A stretch of 64,000 nucleotides of DNA from Arthrinium phaeospermum (lineage: Eukaryota; Ascomycota; Sordariomycetes; Amphisphaeriales; Apiosporaceae), in assembly GCA_006503535.1 (NCBI GenBank), contig QYRS01000010.1:2418001-2482000 (forward strand), read 5' to 3'. Numbering within the stretch: the stretch's first letter is position 1; every line of letters starts with the position of its first letter. This document shows positions 44,850 to 57,510 of this stretch, piece after piece. A program made the translations under genes and the position numbers. The notes beneath the pieces are model-generated. The model saw nothing but the letters and a program-made list of their open reading frames with translations. It ran no database searches and was not told where the DNA came from.

Positions 44850-47330
44850 ATGGATGCCAACGACAGCATCTACTTGGGGCTCTGGACCAACTGGTCGCGG
44901 GGATATGTTCTCGGATCCACGTGGACATTGAGTCGCGAGCATGGCAACTATGTCATTGCTCTGACGGCATTCTTCATCGCGTTTGTTGCTACCCGGTTCT
45001 GGCGCATCTCGTGTTTTGTCTTTCACCAAGTTTTCTCGAACCCGGCAATGGCCGAAACCATGCATCGGCAGCGGCAGATCATCCTGTGCAACTCCTCCAG
45101 TCCGGAGTCTGGTCTGATGTCTCTCTCTACCCTCCTCTGGGTATCGCGGCGTCTGGGCCTACGTCGACTGTATGGGCTCGTGCTCCTGATCCTGTTCGTC
45201 ATAGTTACCGTCTCGGGCTTTGTGGTGGCGGGCAGCGCCTCTTCCAGGATTTCCACCGATGTGGGAAACGAAGTGCTGCTTCGGGCAGACGACTGCGGCC
45301 ACATGGTTGGAGTTCCCACGGGATACGGCAGCAAATATAAACTCAACATTGCCAGGAAGATCAGCACAGCCATACAATACGCCGAACAGTGCTATGCAAC
45401 CGAGCGGACCTCCAAGATGGTCGAGTGCGCCGGCTTCGTGGTACCGAAATTACCGACTGCCGCCGTGAACCGCAGTGCTGGCTGCCCTTTCCAGGACAGC
45501 ATCTGCCGAAGCACCGATTCGAACATGCTGCTGGACTCTGGATATATCGACAGCCGCGAGCACTTTGGCCTCAACATACCCGACAGCCAGCGGTTCCAGC
45601 AACGGATGGTGATGCATTGCGCACCCCTGAAAACGGAAGGATACGAAAGCCACGTGGTGGTAGGAAACCAGAGCTTCGCCTCGTACGACTATGGGGGCGT
45701 GCTCGTGGGGACCAGCGAAAACATGACCGAGTACAACTTTACGTACCGTGTGGAAGATCTGGACTTCCAGTACAGAAAGGGCGGGACGGGGCGTCCTGTG
45801 GTGGACTTCAAGGTCGCGTGAGTAACCGCCAGACTTTCCACATGATTATAGGTTCCTCCCGCGAGCCCGCCCACTAACATCCGGCGCCCTCAGATCCGAG
45901 TATTCGGTCACTTTGCAGGGCAAGCCTGCAATGCACATCACGTTTATGCCCAAGCCGGAGCTCCGGCGACCAGACGGGGACATTGAACTCATGTTTCTCT
46001 CGGGGAACGGGGTCCACTTTGACGGGAAAATGGCGGATGCATGGTACCGTGCAAACGTGCCCTACGCCAAGGCACAGATCAGCAACCTGAAAGAACTCGT
46101 TGACTTATACAGGTTCGAGAGCGCGGCATCCCCCATGGGCTGCGTGAGACAGTGGCAGTGGTGCAACCCCTCGCGGCCCAAAGACCAGGCCTGCGGGCCG
46201 CTGGCCAGCTACTACGACTCGTACATGGCGGCGGCGCCCCTGTTTGGCATCACCGAGGAGGAACTGGGCCGGGACCGGCCGTCGGCACAGGACCCCCGGG
46301 GCAGTGCGGCCATCTGGGCCAGCATGGTCCAGGACGGCAACCCCCACCAGCTGAACGACTTTCTGACGTACGCGCGGTCCGACGCGTTGGCGTCCAAGGG
46401 CCTGGTGTACGACTCGATTGCCATGGGGATCCCGGACGACCAGTGGAAGCGCGACGTCGTCAAGTGGTGGAACATCCTCCTCGCGGCCTGGCAGATGGCA
46501 TACGTCGAAACCGTCCGCGGGCCCAAGGTGCCCGAGTTCTACGAGATTCGTGAATACCCCGTCAATGAGATGGAGAAGACCCTCTGTGAAAACCAGGTCA
46601 GTATTATCATCCACCCAATCGCCGTGCCGAATATGTACTTAGTTACTTACTTACTGATGACATGGTGCAGAAAATCCTGAGCACCGCGCACACCTCCTTC
46701 AGCGTCTTCGGCCTCTGCTTCACCCTGGCCGCCGGCGCGCTCCTCATCCTCGCCTCCTACGTCCTGGACCCCCTCTTCGAGTGCCTGCACACGCGGTACC
46801 GCCACAAGTCGTACCAGCACCTCGAGTGGCGCTCCAACGCGACGCTGCAGATCCACCGCCTGGCCGAGGAGCAGGTTGGCTACAGCACGTGGGAGAACTG
46901 CACCGCGCTCGTCCCCACGACGACGGGCGGGGCCGACGACGCCATCATGTCTAGCCTAGACATCACGGATCCGACGCATCCCAAGCTAAGACGGCCGGCG
47001 AGCAAGACGTCGGGGCTGCCGCTGGATGAGTTGTGCGAGGGGGGGGAGGATCACAAAGGGGCGGACAATCACGGCTCGAATGGGACTGAGTTTGGGAGCG
47101 TGGCGAGTCCCGTCTCTACTGCCGATACGGTGGTGGTCGATCCGATATACGGGGCTTTTGCGCCGCACCGCGGCGGGCATGAGCCCAGTCCCGTATCCGC
47201 GTCCACGTACGAAGTCAGCCCATTGGACGGTCATGCGACGCCGTCGGATCTGGGTTACATGACGCGGATACATTCACATCAGCCGCAGGACTCGGGAGGC
47301 GTGTCTCAAGGCACCGTACGGTCGTCGTAG
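44850..47330 (+). CDS. Large fungal membrane protein of unknown function, three exons
   Basis: Exons 44850-45817, 45894-46596 and 46671-47330; 776 residues, with clean GT-AG junctions that keep the frame. Hydrophobic segments are at about 37-55 (NYVIALTAFFIAFVATRFW), 115-137 (GLVLLILFVIVTVSGFVVAG) and 567-590 (FGLCFTLAAGALLILASYVL). Between the last two is a loop of about 430 residues with many Cys and several N-glycosylation sites (NQS, NMT, NFT), so it is probably extracellular or luminal. The tail after the last helix is cytosolic, acidic and Ser/Thr/Pro-rich. I recognise the architecture as a widespread but uncharacterised Pezizomycotina family. No enzyme motif seen. Confidence 0.78.
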
Positions 47331-47955
47331 CATGATTAAAGGAACCGCGATTATTCAATTTGAAAACATTTAAAGCAGTCTTTGCTCATATCTACAACAA
47401 ATAAGGTTTTCGTCAGTTGGGCGAGATCGGCTTTGGCAAATGCCGAACTCGGCAAGTCGCCGTGGGAACTACATGATTGTGAACCATTGTTTAGCGTAGA
47501 TGGTTCCCAAAAGGAGCCCCAGCATCACAAGCTTGGGTTGCATGTTGCTTATTGCTGCATCTTCTTTTCTTCTTTTGTTTTCTCGATTCATACCAAGGTT
47601 TCCGGGCAGAAACAAAAAGACTCACAAAGAGCAGGTTACCTCAGAAATAAAGCTTGATGCTGCATATGATCAGACCCGAGCGGTTTCCACTCAGCTCCAG
47701 TCAGGGCGCGCAAAAGCGCTTTTCTCATTACACAAACTGTCATCCACGTGATATCAGTCACCAACAGTCAAAGGCCCCAAATTGACTCCAGAAGCACTCT
47801 ACTGGCACTTTAAAGGGGGAAATACAGTGGCCTGCTGTTCTTACCCCTTAACCGACCCACCTATCTATCTTTCAGCATTGCAACGAACTCTATATCGTTT
47901 AATTACTTGATGATTTTCTCAGCCGAGTTGTTGTCTAAACCACACACACTTCACA
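47331..47955. other. Intergenic
   Basis: 3' flank and promoter. No feature recognised. Confidence 0.5.
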
Positions 47956-48303
47956 ATGACCGACAACCCCGAAACCACCCCCAAAATGGGCGTCTACCGG
48001 GCTCCCCCGCCGCCGCCCTCCTCCACGACCGGCTTCGCCTCCGGGTCCTCGACCCCGTGGACCTTCGTCTCGGGCTTTTTCAGAACCCCGGAGCAGGAGT
48101 GGCTGGACGGCATACCGCGGGAGCCCGAGGGGTTCCAGGACCTGGTCTGGTCCGACGACGGCGACAACAGCGAGGTGACCAACCCGGCCGACGACGATCT
48201 CGTCGAGGTCCTGGTGGACGACTACTGGGTCTACCTCGGCACGCGGGCCGACCTAAGGGAGAAGAAGCGGAGGCGGGATGTTTTGCTGGGGAAGTGTGAG
48301 TAG
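47956..48303 (+). CDS. Small acidic hypothetical protein, 115 residues
   Basis: The ATG lies in a good context (CTTCACAATGAC), and the CA-rich leader before it is typical of a fungal gene. The first 35 residues are Pro/Ser-rich (APPPPPSSTTGFAS). The middle is aromatic and acidic (WTFVSGFFRTPEQEWLDGIP, FQDLVWSDDGD, EVLVDDYWVYLG). The end is basic (LREKKRRRDVLL). There is no signal peptide or membrane helix. I know of no domain; it could be a short adaptor-like protein. Confidence 0.6.
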   Translation: MTDNPETTPKMGVYRAPPPPPSSTTGFASGSSTPWTFVSGFFRTPEQEWLDGIPREPEGFQDLVWSDDGDNSEVTNPADDDLVEVLVDDYWVYLGTRADLREKKRRRDVLLGKCE

Positions 48304-49069
48304 ATGGATGGATGAGGGGGGGGTGCGAGAGACAGAGTAGGCTGTCGGGGCGGGTGGATTGATGGAGCTGCTAGGTAACGGGGAGACAGGACCATAGAGT
48401 CCTTTGGCATGAGACTGGTGCGCTTCGGTGTGTGCTTGGATAAATGGTGTGAATCCTTCACACCAAGGACAATTGCGCTTTGAAGGATGTTGTGAAACCA
48501 ATCTCGGTGTTAGTTAGGGATAAGCCGGTCGGCACCCGCAAATGGGCTGTCCAGCTTCACTATAATCTTCTGTTTATTTTGTGACAGAAAGCGATGTCTC
48601 TTGGTTAGATAGCAATTTGATGTCTTTATCTCTTGTGAAATTACTGCGGAATTCTAAAGAAGAAAATATCAAAGCAAGAATGGCTTCCTAAAGCAACTTC
48701 ACAGCATCAAGTGGTGGTAATAGAATCACCAGATCTGAAGCAAATTCGTCAGTGAATCACGAAGCTGTTGATTTTGCAATTGCACGGCCAAAGAGGATCA
48801 ATTTCGCGGCCGGCAATTCCATAGCAGTTCGGAGGGGTAGCTGTACCCTCAAGCAATGACAGGGTCAGCGGTGGGATGACGGCCGGTTATGTGGGGCCGG
48901 CCGTGATTGTGCCCCGATTAGCCCGGCCTTTTTCGGGGATTCCAGCTGTTGCGCCCGCTCCAATTCCGCTGGTTACCCCGTTGATCCCGCTTGCCAAGTC
49001 TAACCACCGGAACCAACGATTATTCCACCATTTACCCCAGCCGAATAATCGCACAACACTACTTTCAAC
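48304..49069. other. Intergenic
   Basis: No feature recognised beyond gene flanks. Confidence 0.5.
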
Positions 49070-49852
49070 ATGATGATCGGCCTCAAGCAAGCCATCGACT
49101 ACCTGGCGAGCCCCTCCAGGGGCCGCAAGCAGATCCTCCCCGTCGCCGCCGCCCGCCGCATTCGCCGCGCTTGGGGCACGGACCCCGCCTACGAGCTGGT
49201 TACCCAGCTCCTGCAGAAGGCCGCCGAGAAGAAGAAGCACCGCAGCGCGGGCCAGGCCCGCTTCATGGAGCCCGAGGGCGGCCGCCGCTTCTGGCGCGCC
49301 GTCGCTCGCGAGGTTGGCTGGGCCCAGGACCTGGAGACGACCGACCTCATCCTCCTCACCTCTCTCTGCGCGCGCCACTACCTCCACGGCACCAACTCCG
49401 ACGACGTGCATCACTGGCGCGTCAGGAACATGATTCGGTCCGCCAAGAAGTGGTGCGATCTCCTCGTCCCGGACGAGCTGCGGTCCATCGACGGCCGCGT
49501 TTCTTACCCGAACACCACGAACGAGGACATCCCCCAGTGCGACTTATCAGAAAAGCACGAGTCCGCAGGCGTCCGCGTCGCTGCCGGCGCCGGGGGCGGC
49601 AGCTCCAGCCACAGACGCAGCGACGAGTTCCGCGAGACCTACAACAGCGAGATTCCTTCCCCAAGCACCGCCAGCTCCGACAGCAGTTCCGACGACACTT
49701 TCGTGTCCGAGCGAGAAGCCAATCGCTTGCGCCAGCAGGCCACCGCGCGCTGGAACGCCATCCGCCGATTCTCGGGGGACACCACCGTCGTCGAGCCCGA
49801 CCAGCGACAGCCCCAGCCTAGACGCGGCCGATTCCGGGAGCACTTTGATTAG
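49070..49852 (+). CDS. Hypothetical basic protein, 260 residues
   Basis: Starts with ATGATG at 49070 in one exon. The N-terminal 140 residues are helical and basic (RKQILPVAAARRIRRAWG, YELVTQLLQKAAEKKKHRS, RRFWRAVAREVGWAQDLE, VRNMIRSAKKWCDLLVP). The C-terminal part is Ser-rich and disordered with a final basic segment (PRRGRFREHF). No signal peptide or known domain. The ordered N-terminal part and GC-rich codon use argue for a real gene, probably a lineage-specific one. Confidence 0.55.
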   Translation: MMIGLKQAIDYLASPSRGRKQILPVAAARRIRRAWGTDPAYELVTQLLQKAAEKKKHRSAGQARFMEPEGGRRFWRAVAREVGWAQDLETTDLILLTSLCARHYLHGTNSDDVHHWRVRNMIRSAKKWCDLLVPDELRSIDGRVSYPNTTNEDIPQCDLSEKHESAGVRVAAGAGGGSSSHRRSDEFRETYNSEIPSPSTASSDSSSDDTFVSEREANRLRQQATARWNAIRRFSGDTTVVEPDQRQPQPRRGRFREHFD

Positions 49853-51616
49853 GAGGATGGAATAATTGTTTGGGATGGCTTGGTGTAGGAACACTTGGGC
49901 GACGACTATTGATATTTGAGAAATGGAGGCATTTGGCAAGGCGTTGGTTGGTTTTCCAGTCGGATCATCCGGAGTGGTTCATTCCACTAGTTCAGTTCAG
50001 TCAGTGGCTACAAATTCGAGTTGATCGGTTATGCCACTGAGCTGCAACTTGGAAATGAAACGGTTATGTCAATAAGTGAATGATTATGCCTATGGGATGA
50101 TTAGTTGACGCCACGGACGTGATTCTTGGCCCCGGGCGCAGGTGAAGCCGAGTCGTGATGCGATCTCTGTCGCGATTTCTCGGGGTGCTAGCGAACCCAA
50201 TCGTGGCTCATCTCCGTCTGATCATTCGGATAGATCAAGCTTGAATCAAAGCTTGGCACGGAATCGTCGTCTGTGTCCCAATTGATGACGGCGAAATGGG
50301 ATCATCGCTAGGAACGACAAACTCAGACCTGTTCGCGCGCGCGATAGTCGCTGGCTCTGGTGGCATTGGCCATCTGATCCCGTCAGTGCAGGACATATCG
50401 TAGATTTGACAGGAATGACACCAGGAACGATGTCAAGAGGTTAGGCCTCCTAATGAGGGAGAGCCAACGGCGGGTGCGACGGCCCAAAAAGGCACATCAC
50501 GTGATCTACAGCGCTTGCCCCCTCGCTAGGATGCTTGCCGGCTTGGCGCTGAAAGCTTGGGTCGTCGTCCGAATGCGAAACGTCCCACCATTTCGACCCC
50601 TCCTCCACTCTCCCACCCTCGTCTCCTCTTCACATGCCGTTTCCGGGACTTGTCCACTGCGCTGCAGTGCGACCTGGCTGAGGCGATTGGCGTCTCAGGT
50701 CCTGGCCGCAGCCAACCACAGCTTCCCATCGCCAGTTGGAAGATCTGAGATGTGCGCAATTGCGCCCGCGTCACCATTCTGGTTCTAGAACTTAGAACTG
50801 ATTTGTACGCGTGGTCCTGCCCATTCCCTTGCAGTAGCCGCTTCGCTTCGGACGGATCGCGCCCGTTTTTTCCAAGATTTGCGATGCTTTGTGGTGCAGT
50901 AGCCCTGCAGTAGTTTATTTGCGTACTGACCTTGCGCACGCCTCAAGGTTCATCCCAGGCCCTTTTGGGCCACATGCCTCTTCGGATCGCTGATGAATGA
51001 GGAGAAACAAAGATGGCAGATGGCAAATGGAAGCTCCGCCCGTCCTGCCGTCCGCTAAAATGGGAGGGGGACGTTGCGATATACAATCGACCCCTTGAAA
51101 GATTGTTATTCGATGGATACGTTTGAGAGCCCTGGTACGAGTATTTCATGCGTTCGTAATACTTCGACGTGCTGAAACGTATACGATTAAAATATCGTAA
51201 AATATCGTAAATATCGTGTTATTTCTTAATTTTTTATGTTTCGAAATAGGGCTTGGATGTACCTCCTACCTAATAATGGCCTGTCGATACTTCATCTGAA
51301 GTCCGAAACGGTCCCGCTCCGTGACAAACTTTCAAGGATGCTATTGTATGCGACGCCATTAATGCCCAGCATCGTGCAGTCCACGGACCATTTGCCAAGT
51401 AGATCAGGGGACCAGGGGTCGTTCGTTCAATTGTTTCTTCTTTTCACGTCACTCACTCTCTTCGTTCCATCCAGTCTAATCTTTCCATTTCATACTCTTC
51501 TTTTCCGCAATCTACTTTATTTTTCTGATTTGCTTGGGTCTACTGGATAGAAAGGAGTAGACAGTTCAAGAGGACGGCAGGGCCACATCCATATACCCCA
51601 CATTACACACCTCACC
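49853..51616. other. Intergenic, about 1.8 kb
   Basis: No gene recognised. An AT-rich patch with repeated AAATATCGTA words lies at about 51,185-51,230. The right end is the leader of the oxysterol-binding protein gene. Confidence 0.45.
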
Positions 51617-53060
51617 ATGTCGTTGACGACAGCCCCCACGAAATGTCTGGATGAGAAGAAGGGCCAGGAGCAGACCAAGTCGGCATGGTTCCAGTTCCTC
51701 AAGGTGAGTCCCGAGATTCCACGATCAGCGTATGCCCTCGTGAGCGAATCAGCCAACTGACCCCACCTTTCTCGCCCGCCCACAGTCCGTCATGACCTTC
51801 AAGGGCGACCTGACCTCCCTGACCGCGCCGCCCTTCCTGCTGGCCCCGACCAGCATCATCGAGTACTCGGCGTACTGGGCCGAGCACCCCAAGCTCTTCG
51901 TCGCGCCGGCGCTGGAGCCGGACCCGGAGCAGCGCGCCCTCAAGGTGCTGCAGTGGTTCCTCAGCACCCTGCGCGAGCAGCACGCCCCCAAGGACGAGAG
52001 CGGCCGGCGCAAGAAGCTCAAGCCGCTCAACCCCTTCCTGGGCGAGATCTTCCTGGGCCGCTGGGTCACCGACGACGCCTCGGTGGGCGTGACGGAGCTC
52101 GTCAGCGAGCAGGTGTCGCACCACCCGCCCAAGACGGCGTACAAGATCTTTAACAAGGCGCACGGCATCAGCGTAAGTGGGCCCCATCGCAAATAAGACC
52201 AAGTCCAATTGGCTGACTGATGTGACTCCTATCTACAGCTCGAAGGCCACGTCGCACCCAAGGCCTACTTCTCCACGACCATCAACATCGAGCGCAAGGG
52301 CCACGGCGTGCTGCACATCGACCGCCACGACGAGGACCACCTGATCACCATGCCGAAAGTGCACGTCGAGGGCATCATGACGTTCCAGATCGCGCCCGAG
52401 CTGAGCGGCGTCTCGTACATCCACAGCAGCTCCGGCTACGTCTCGCGCGTCGAGTACGCCAGCAAGGGCTGGCTGCTGAAAGGCAAGAGCAACTCCTTCG
52501 TCGCGACCCTGGCACGGTCCTCGGAGCCGTCCAAGCCCCTTTATACTCTGGAGGGGCAGTGGAACAAGGCCTACACCATCAAGAAGGGCGGCGACAAGAC
52601 GAAAGCCACGGCGACCGTCGACCTGACGGGCCTGCGCCGCACCCCGCTCACGCTCGCGCCCCTCGCCCAGCAGCACCCCCTCGAGTCCCGCCGCGCCTGG
52701 CGCGCCGTCGCGGCCGCGATAGACGCCAACGACATCCTGGCCGTGGGCCGCGAGAAGAGCGCCATCGAGAACGCGCAGCGCGCTTTGCGGCGCGAGGAGC
52801 AGGCCGACGGCCGGGTCTGGCCGCGGCGCTTCTTCCGCGAGGTGCTCATCCGCGAGGACCCGGTCCTGGCGCGGTTCGCCGACTGCGACGCGGTGCCGGC
52901 GCTCGACGACGCGGCCACCGAGGGCGTGAGCTGGCGGTTCGACGAGGACAAGTACCGGCGCACGCTGCAGAACGCGGCCGAGGGGGTCAAGAGCCCGACG
53001 CATACGCGGTTCGATTCGGGGATCGGGATGATTGATGATGAGATCCTGGTCGCGGCTTAA
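51617..53060 (+). CDS. KES1: Oxysterol-binding protein, KES1/OSH4 type
   Basis: Exons 51617-51703, 51786-52172 and 52239-53060; 431 residues. The protein has only the lipid-transfer (ORD) barrel, without PH or ankyrin domains, like yeast Osh4. A lid helix is followed by GDLTSLTAPPFLLAPTS, YWAEHPKLF and KPLNPFLGEIFLGRW. The family signature EQVSHHPP is at residues 137-144, and the PI4P-binding His pair is present. Later motifs include HVEGIMTFQ, LEGQWNKAY, QQHPLESRRAW and WPRRFFRE. Known role of the family: exchange of sterol for PI4P between the ER and Golgi membranes, restraining PI4P-dependent traffic. Length and motifs are normal and both introns have standard borders. Confidence 0.93.
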
Positions 53061-53410
53061 GTAGGGAAGGGAAGGAAAAGATGGGATGCTTCTGGTTTGG
53101 TGGCTTTGGGTAATGCGTAACGGCCGATACAGGTACTGGGTTATGGGTGGGATGTCTAGACGACTTCTTGGGGGGTATGGGGAACCAAATTGGGAATAGG
53201 GCAACTAGATGTTGACACTTGTGATTACGGCATGGCGTTCAGGTTATCTCCTCCCTTGAGCGGGACGAGGGATTTTGTCATTGGATTTGATATCAGCGAG
53301 TTGACTCGAAGATAAAAGTTGAAATATATATAAACAAGATATATTTACAGATGAAAGTTCAATTATATGATAGAACGTGACAATTTAAGTCGGAATATCC
53401 AAGTTCTTAA
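53061..53410. other. Short intergenic region between convergent genes
   Basis: Shared 3' flank of the oxysterol-binding protein and sugar transporter genes; AT-rich near 53,315-53,345. Confidence 0.5.
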
Positions 53411-55224
53411 TTATACCCTCTGACCCGCCTTTCCAGGCGGCGGCGGACTCGCCCCCTCCTCATCCACCGCGAGCTCCGTCCCCGCCTCGCGCCGAATGCG
53501 CGCAATCTCCTCAGGCGGGGGCGCCACCCACTTGGCCGACTGGGTGGGCGGCACGCGCTCTACGTACATGGTGTCGATCTCCTCGAGGGTGCGGCCCTGA
53601 CCCTCGAGCACGAAGAAGTAGACGAGCAGGCCACCGAGGATATTGCAGCCGGCAAAGACGTAGCCGTAGCGGAAGTCGATGGCCGAGGTGATGAAGGGCG
53701 TGAAGAAGGCGATGAGAAAGTTCCAGGTCCAGTTGCTGGCCGTGGCCAGCGCCATGGCGCGGGCGCGGTACCGGCTCGGGTAGATCTCGGCGATGAGGGT
53801 CCAGACCATGGGGCCCCAGGTGGTGGCGTAGCCGAGGATGAAGAGGCAGGCGAAGACGATGAGGATGATGCCCGCCTGCGGGGTCGTCTCGGGGGCGTCG
53901 CGGTTCAGCTGGAAGTGGCCCACCGACGCGAAGACCATGAAGCAGACGAACATCCAGACGCTGCCCGTGATGAGCGACTTGCGGCGGCCGTAGTGCTCGA
54001 CCAGGTACAGGCCGATGAAGGTGACGGAAAAGTTGATGCCGTTGAGGATCATCTGCGTGACGAAGGAGCTGATGGAGACGGAGCGGAAGATGGTCTGGAA
54101 TGATGTCAGCATGGTTCGTTTCTTCAAGAGTATTGACGCTAATGAAGACTCACCGTCCCGTAGTAGAAGAAGTAGTTAGCGCCCGTCAGCTGCTGGAACA
54201 TCTGCAGCAGCATGCCCAGCGCGATGCGGTACGCCATCCGGGGGCCCCTGAACATGTCAACGAACTCCTTGACGAAGCCCTGCTTGACCTGGGACTCGGC
54301 GCGGAGCTTGGAGCCAATCTCCTCCATCTGGACGTGGACGGCGTAGTGGTTGGCGGGCGCGCCGTAGACGCGCATGAGGGTGCGGCGGGCCTCCTCGACC
54401 CGGCCGCGGCGGTAGTCGAAGCGGGGCGTCTCGCTGAACAGCAGGATGCCCAGGCCGAGCATCAGGGTCCAGATCCAGCCGAGCCCGATGACGATGCGCC
54501 ACGAGGCCGAGCTCTGCCGCTGGTGGGTGTAGGTGCCGTAGTTAAAACAGGCGGCCAGGAAGATGCCGAGCGTGATGAAGAGCTGGTAGGTGCAGACGAG
54601 GGCGCCGCGGATCCAGGGCGGCGCCGTCTCGGCCTGGTACATGGGAACCAGCAGGCTCAGCGCGCCGACGCCGAACCCGGCCACCAGCCGGCCCACCATG
54701 ATCTGCTCCCACGCCGTCGCGGCCGCCACCTGGATCACGAACCCCACCGACACGACGATGGTCCACAGGCAGATGGACAGGCGCCGCCCGAGCTTGTCGG
54801 CGATGGGCGCCGCCATCAGGGCCCCCACGAGGGTGCCGATCGACAGCAGGCCCACGATGAGGCCGGACCGCGTGTTGCTGAAGCCGATTTCGCCGTTGGG
54901 CGGCTGCGGGGACCCGAATCGCTCGAGGAAGTTGGGCATCTCCAGGAATCCGCTGATCTGGCCGGTGTCATATCTGCAAGGGGGAGAGCGAGGTCAGCAC
55001 GCCATCTTCATCACTCGAATTGCACACCTAGGGTGAATAGCATACCCGAAGATCAAACCGCCCATCGAGACGAGGGCGCCCATGGCTATGGAGCGCCCCG
55101 TCAGGCGCTTCAGCGGCGAGTAGTCGAGGGTGTCGGCGGTGGACGGGCCATCGACGTGGCTGGCGGCCTTCTCCGGCTCGTTCTTGTCGACGTTGGCGTG
55201 GTCAAACGTGACATGCGTGCTCAT
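53411..55224 (-). CDS. MFS sugar porter (hexose transporter-like), three exons
   Basis: Complement of exons 55046-55224, 54154-54973 and 53411-54094; 560 residues. The first junction recreates FGYDTGQISGF, a hallmark of the sugar-porter family. Other signatures follow in order: APIADKLGRRLSI (loop 2-3), GRLVAGFGVGALS with PMYQAETAPPWIRG, the SETPRFDYRRGR segment before the central loop, QQLTGANYFFYYG in helix 7, EHYGRRKSLI, and WGPMVWTLIAEIYPSRYRAR. Twelve helices are expected. The role is proton-coupled or facilitated hexose uptake at the plasma membrane; the sugar cannot be told from sequence. The start at 55224 was chosen over the in-frame ATGs a few codons upstream by family length. Confidence 0.92.
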
Positions 55225-57136
55225 GCCCAACATGATGGGCAAGCAGCACTCTTGGCGGGTTTATGCGGCTAAGTAGTTCGGGTTATAGATAATGAACACA
55301 TGGGAGCAGGTGTCGCGAAAGGAAGAAACCAAAAGATCGTGAGGGCAGACATCGTTCAGTACTTATTCAACCGGCCGACAAGGACTGGTCAGTTCCTGCG
55401 CACTTCTTTCGTCATGCAATCGCAGTTTCGGACACTTTCCCAGACCCAAGCCATGGAGCTGGGACCGGCGCATGGTTCTGGCTCCCATCAGTCTTGACCC
55501 ACTCCACCAACATCTCATCTCTTCCTCCTTCTACGGAGATCTGCCAGGCTAGCCAGGCGCGGCATCGGCCGCCGAGGGATTTTCTGAAATGGCAATGCAG
55601 GGGAACATGCTTTCGCGGTGCATGTTGCCCATGTCAGTAGGAACGCTGGAAGCTTATCCACCGACAAGCTTTAGGGCGTCGCGAAGCGCGTCATCGGTTT
55701 TGCGGGTTGGGGGAGGCTAGGCGTCCGGAGAAGTCGGGGTCCCCACGATAGATTAGCCGTGGGTGGTCTCCAAAAATCCCGCCTTACGTCATCTCGGCCA
55801 ACTCCAGGTATTGTGTCGGGGGAGCAGCTCCATAGATAAGCCTGGTGCTACCCCAGAGTCCCGACTTTCTTGTGCATATACGGCGAATACCCCGTCGCAG
55901 AGTCGCGGGGTTTCTGTTTCTTCTTTGGAGACATTCGGTCCGTTTTCATGATCGTCCTCACCGCTGTCAGTAAGCACTTCTGGTGGCACATGAGCAGCCC
56001 CGGGACTACTGCGGTCTCGAGTCAATCCGCCTCCACGTCACGATATGGCTGACCTCGGTTATTGCGCTCAAGCGTTTCGCGGCAGTTGAAGATTAGTGGT
56101 GAAACATGAGCCCGAGTAAGGGATAATCATGGTCGTTTCCAATACGCATTGTCGTGCTGTCCATCCTTGGAGGGCGAAAATGCCCGCTGAGTGTTTACAG
56201 TAATTGGGGAAATGGGGAATTTGGGGGAGTTTGGGGTTCTCCTTCAACCCCGCGCACACCTGAAAACCTGGAGTGTGGGGGCCTTTCCCCAGCTGCCAGC
56301 GCTGCGACTGGCTGCAACCATCAGTCCAATTGATCTCAAAACAATAAATGATGCATCGCAAGCCGCTCGTTCAAGGAGTCTGGATGCTTTTTGTTTACGC
56401 TGATGAGTATCATTCTTTATTTAAGTGTACATTACTGCTGACTCCTTGGCATCAGACACCAGAGGGGGCGCGTGGATGGTCCAAGTCGCAAGTCGCAAGT
56501 GCTCAACTGCACCAAGGACTGGCAGCTCAGCCCGATAGCATTCCCCAACTCTCAAATGGTGGGCTCCTCGCAGCCCCTTAAACGACTTTACTAAACGGGC
56601 CAAAGACAAGTTAAGCAGATACATGTACTCAACCGCCTACCTAATGTACTTTTCAGCACGTGAAGAGCTCACCCTTCCAGTTTTCTGGGCTTGGTCAAAT
56701 TGCTGGTGCAAGATTATGCCACTCCGTAACCCGTTCAAGACGCATTCTGCGCCGCGTGCACTGGAGCAGACGGAGACGGCTGGCATGGTCCAGACCTTGG
56801 CACCGACCCTTGTCGCGAGCTAAGTCCCTCTGCAATAACAGACAGCAGAGCCAGCACCCTTTGGGACCACGAGCGACTACACATTGCGATGCAGGGTCCC
56901 ATTGTAGTCTGGAGAAAAGAGATGAAGGTTCGTGGTCAGATATGGCATACATGCACTTCTTTTTCAACGAGCATCAAGCATCCTGCAAAGAGAAATGATG
57001 AATGTCTCCCAACTTTTCTAACTTTCATAAGTGCAAGCGGGGTGACACTGGCCAGCTTCAACCCCCCTCTAGCTCCTTTTCCGGACTCCCTCCAGGTCAT
57101 ACACCACAATCTTAACGTGGCAGTGCCATACTAGGC
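55225..57136. other. Intergenic, about 1.9 kb
   Basis: Promoter of the sugar transporter at the left. The rest shows no recognised gene. Confidence 0.45.
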
Positions 57137-57310
57137 TCAAGAAGGATGTGCGTAATAGAAAGGACAGGCCACGCCGTTCGATTTAGGGTATACTTTGTCC
57201 TTGATGGTGCAATGACCATCACAACCAGCAACATGATCTGGCTCGGGTGGTTCACCTCCAGTTTTGCATTTACCGCAGGCATAGACTTCGTAGTAGAATT
57301 TGCAAGGCAT
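57137..57310 (-). CDS. Small Cys-rich protein, 57 residues
   Basis: The ORF from the ATG at 57310 encodes 57 residues: MPCKFYYEVYACGKC near the start, GCDGHCTIKD in the middle, CPFYYAHPS at the end. Cysteines are paired and there is no signal peptide, so a small zinc-binding fold is likely. A minus-strand acceptor (TTTCTCAG) 6 bases upstream of the ATG and a donor (GTAAGT at about 57,380) suggest a 5' leader intron. The gene at 61,581-61,754 has the same length and a similar Cys pattern, which suggests a family. Function unknown. Confidence 0.5.
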   Translation of the reverse strand: MPCKFYYEVYACGKCKTGGEPPEPDHVAGCDGHCTIKDKVYPKSNGVACPFYYAHPS

Positions 57311-57504
57311 GACAATCTGAGAAATGTTAAATATTGCTATGGGCAGTCTTTGTGTTGGCAATACGGGTACTGTACGACTTACATATGATATTTTGTGGAC
57401 TGAAAGTGGGTCTGAACTATGTGAGAGTTGATTGGTAGTGACTATATTGTTTTTCGATGTGTGTGGTGATACTGGGAAGTCTCATCCCATGAGACTTGAG
57501 CGTA

Positions 57505-57510
57505 CTTATA
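57505..57510 (-). promoter_or_regulatory. TATA-like box for the Cys-rich gene
   Basis: Minus-strand TATAAG about 195 bases before the ATG at 57310. Pattern match only. Confidence 0.35.

Noticed and set aside
48991..49821. Plus-strand ORF of 276 codons overlapping the 49.07 kb gene
   Set aside because: Arg/Pro/His-rich, typical of the alternative frame of a GC-rich gene. The 49070 frame reads as a real protein.
52233..53204. Minus-strand ORF of 323 codons
   Set aside because: Antisense to exon 3 of the KES1-type gene, no motif.
54100..55272. Plus-strand ORF of 390 codons
   Set aside because: Antisense to the sugar transporter and rich in Asp/Gln/His/Ala in a shadow-like pattern.
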